NCBI GenBank assembly: GCA_016126025.1
Contig: JAEFDA010000087.1
Coordinates: forward strand, 1 to 12,454
Length of the DNA stretch: 12,454 nt
Reading direction: 5' to 3'
DNA from: Nitrososphaerota archaeon
GTDB lineage: Archaea; Thermoproteota; Nitrososphaeria; Nitrososphaerales; Nitrosopumilaceae
Below, piece by piece: positions 11,339 through 12,454 of the stretch (position 1 is its first letter; every line of letters begins with the position of its first letter). Under the pieces are notes generated by a model. It made no database searches, was not told the DNA's origin, and saw only the letters and a program-made list of their open reading frames with translations. A program made the translations under genes and the position numbers.

Positions 11339-12454
11339 ATGTATGCCATTGCATACGCTGTTCTGCTGGCGGGACTGGCGGCGTCAACAGCTCTGCTCCT
11401 CCCCTTCGCCCACACCAGTGAGTGGACAGACGCTGTTCGCTACGCCCCTCTGCCTGGACAGTTCGTGGAGGCCCACGCGCAACAGGCTCCAGACCAACGC
11501 CCCTTCGTAACCACTTGGAAGATCGATGCTACCCAGACCATCACCATTCCTCTTTGGGGAACCGGCATGACCATCTACTGGGGCGATGGCACAAACAGTA
11601 CCGGCGTAGCCGGAACCGCAACCCACACATACGCTAACCGTGGCACCTATGAGGTCTCAGTATATGGTGACCTCAAAGCCATCTCGCTGGACGGCCATCC
11701 AGATGCGGCCAAGCTCGTGTCAATAGACCAATGGGGCGATGTGTCGTGGATTACTATGAACTCGGCCTTTGAGGGCGCCGCCAACATGGTCTACAGGGCG
11801 ACCGACACCCCAGACCTCTCAAGCGTCACCGACATGTCTGACATGTTCGTTGGCGCCACATCCTTCGACAGCGACATCTCCTCCTGGGATGTCTCCTCGG
11901 TGACCTATATGTGGTACATGTTCTACGGCGCCACCTCCTTCAACCAGCCCCTCGACACTTGGAACGTCTCCTCGGTGACGGACATGTCCGGGATGTTCTC
12001 CGGAGCCGACTCCTTCAACCAGCCCCTCGACACTTGGGACGTATCTTCGGTCACTGGCATGAGTAGTATGTTCTCCGCCACAGACTCCTTCAACCAGCCC
12101 CTCGACACTTGGGACGTCTCCTCGGTGACCGACATGAGCCATATGTTTTTGGGCGCTACCTCCTTCAACCAGCCCCTCGACACTTGGGACGTCTCCTCGG
12201 TGACCCGCATGGATAGTATGTTCACTCACGTCAACTCTTTCAACCAGAATTTGGGGTCATGGTACATCACACTGAACGACTTGGACATCTCCAACGACGA
12301 GCGGACGGTCGGCAGTATTGTATCTCAGAACCATATACTGGCCAACCACAACCCCGTCTATGACGTCACCGGCGCCCACGCCGACCTCTTCGAGGTGGTC
12401 GACCACACGACACTCCGGCTCAAGCCCGGCCAGAACGTCACCCTCGGCACCACC
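11339..12454 (+). CDS. BspA-like/DUF285 repeat surface protein (3' end outside window)
   Basis: The frame is open to the window end, giving 372 residues so far. Residues 1-25 are a hydrophobic export signal; an A-H-A before Q48 is a possible later cleavage site. Residues about 55-120 are the PKD-like entry domain typical of this family (WGDGT at 81-85, THTYANRGTYEVSVYGD at 95-111). From residue 175, six 25-residue units follow with the pattern SFNQPLDTWDVSSVT-x-M-xx-MF, preceded by a partial unit at 159-174 and ending in a degenerate sixth copy. Residues about 340-372 (TGAHADLFEVVDHTTLRLKPG) look like the start of a cadherin-like domain that continues beyond the window. Related proteins are cell-surface, often adhesion-related, in bacteria, protists and sponge-associated archaea. 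No cysteines are visible. Ile codons are mostly ATC/ATT, unlike the ATA-rich usage of the radical SAM gene, which may indicate foreign origin. Confidence 0.88.
   Translation, partial: MYAIAYAVLLAGLAASTALLLPFAHTSEWTDAVRYAPLPGQFVEAHAQQAPDQRPFVTTWKIDATQTITIPLWGTGMTIYWGDGTNSTGVAGTATHTYANRGTYEVSVYGDLKAISLDGHPDAAKLVSIDQWGDVSWITMNSAFEGAANMVYRATDTPDLSSVTDMSDMFVGATSFDSDISSWDVSSVTYMWYMFYGATSFNQPLDTWNVSSVTDMSGMFSGADSFNQPLDTWDVSSVTGMSSMFSATDSFNQPLDTWDVSSVTDMSHMFLGATSFNQPLDTWDVSSVTRMDSMFTHVNSFNQNLGSWYITLNDLDISNDERTVGSIVSQNHILANHNPVYDVTGAHADLFEVVDHTTLRLKPGQNVTLGTT
11861..12310 (+). repeat. 75-bp tandem repeat array inside the BspA-like gene
   Basis: Units start at 11861, 11936, 12011, 12086, 12161 and 12236, exactly 75 nt apart. 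A 27-nt core at the start of units two to five is identical at DNA level. Unit one diverges after its first residues and unit six degenerates after about 25 nt. Exact period and silent-site identity point to recent expansion by slippage or recombination. Confidence 0.9.

Noticed and set aside
11861..12310. Regularly spaced repeats resembling a CRISPR array
   Set aside because: The period is a multiple of three, the frame stays open, the units encode a known protein repeat, and no cas gene is present.

Overview
The window looks like part of a GC-rich ammonia-oxidising archaeon (Nitrososphaerota/Thaumarchaeota). A sponge-symbiont type such as Cenarchaeum is the best guess. The evidence is a FNT-family formate/nitrite channel, an archaeal A/V-type ATPase subunit F, a secreted protein with Ig-like and CFI-box-type domains, a secreted nuclease with the P-E-W-V N-terminal module common in this phylum, and a BspA/DUF285 repeat surface protein. 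Almost every gene start has a TATA-like box centred about 24-28 nt upstream, so most transcripts are probably leaderless. The species assignment is inference; no rRNA or tRNA is present.

Layout. Positions 1-151 are non-coding, with a strong nested inverted repeat. Positions 152-2548 (-) encode a secreted receptor made of two fused LivJ-type binding domains. It diverges from an FNT channel (2822-3970, +). After a 348-nt gap comes a B12-type radical SAM protein (4319-5899, +). Its stop codon overlaps that of a small convergent conserved-looking protein (5896-6216, -) inside one CTAG. Two secreted proteins follow on the minus strand: an Ig-like/cysteine-repeat/CFI-box protein (6258-7337) and a thermonuclease-fold protein with altered catalytic residues (7558-8127). 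On the plus strand come a 97-aa protein of unknown function (8295-8588), atpF (8719-9012), a zinc-dependent medium-chain dehydrogenase 2 nt downstream (9015-10040), and an LsrF-like class I aldolase (10098-10910). A 428-nt non-coding stretch (10911-11338), rich in inverted repeats, precedes a BspA-like protein with 25-residue repeats that runs off the window end (11339 to 12454).

How the genes fit together. Four of the eleven genes encode exported proteins and one a membrane channel, so much of the window concerns the cell surface: solute sensing or uptake, small-anion transport, extracellular nucleic acid, and adhesion. The atpF-dehydrogenase pair is the only clear operon. The aldolase-family gene lies 57 nt after the dehydrogenase and may act with it, but it has its own TATA-like box. 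I see no CRISPR array, transposase, phage gene, restriction system or toxin-antitoxin pair, and no obvious new multi-gene system. The most notable signals are the receptor whose only cysteines are two vicinal pairs at equivalent ligand-pocket positions, the nuclease with changed active-site residues, the repeat-built surface proteins with near-identical DNA repeats, and the structured non-coding region before the BspA-like gene.
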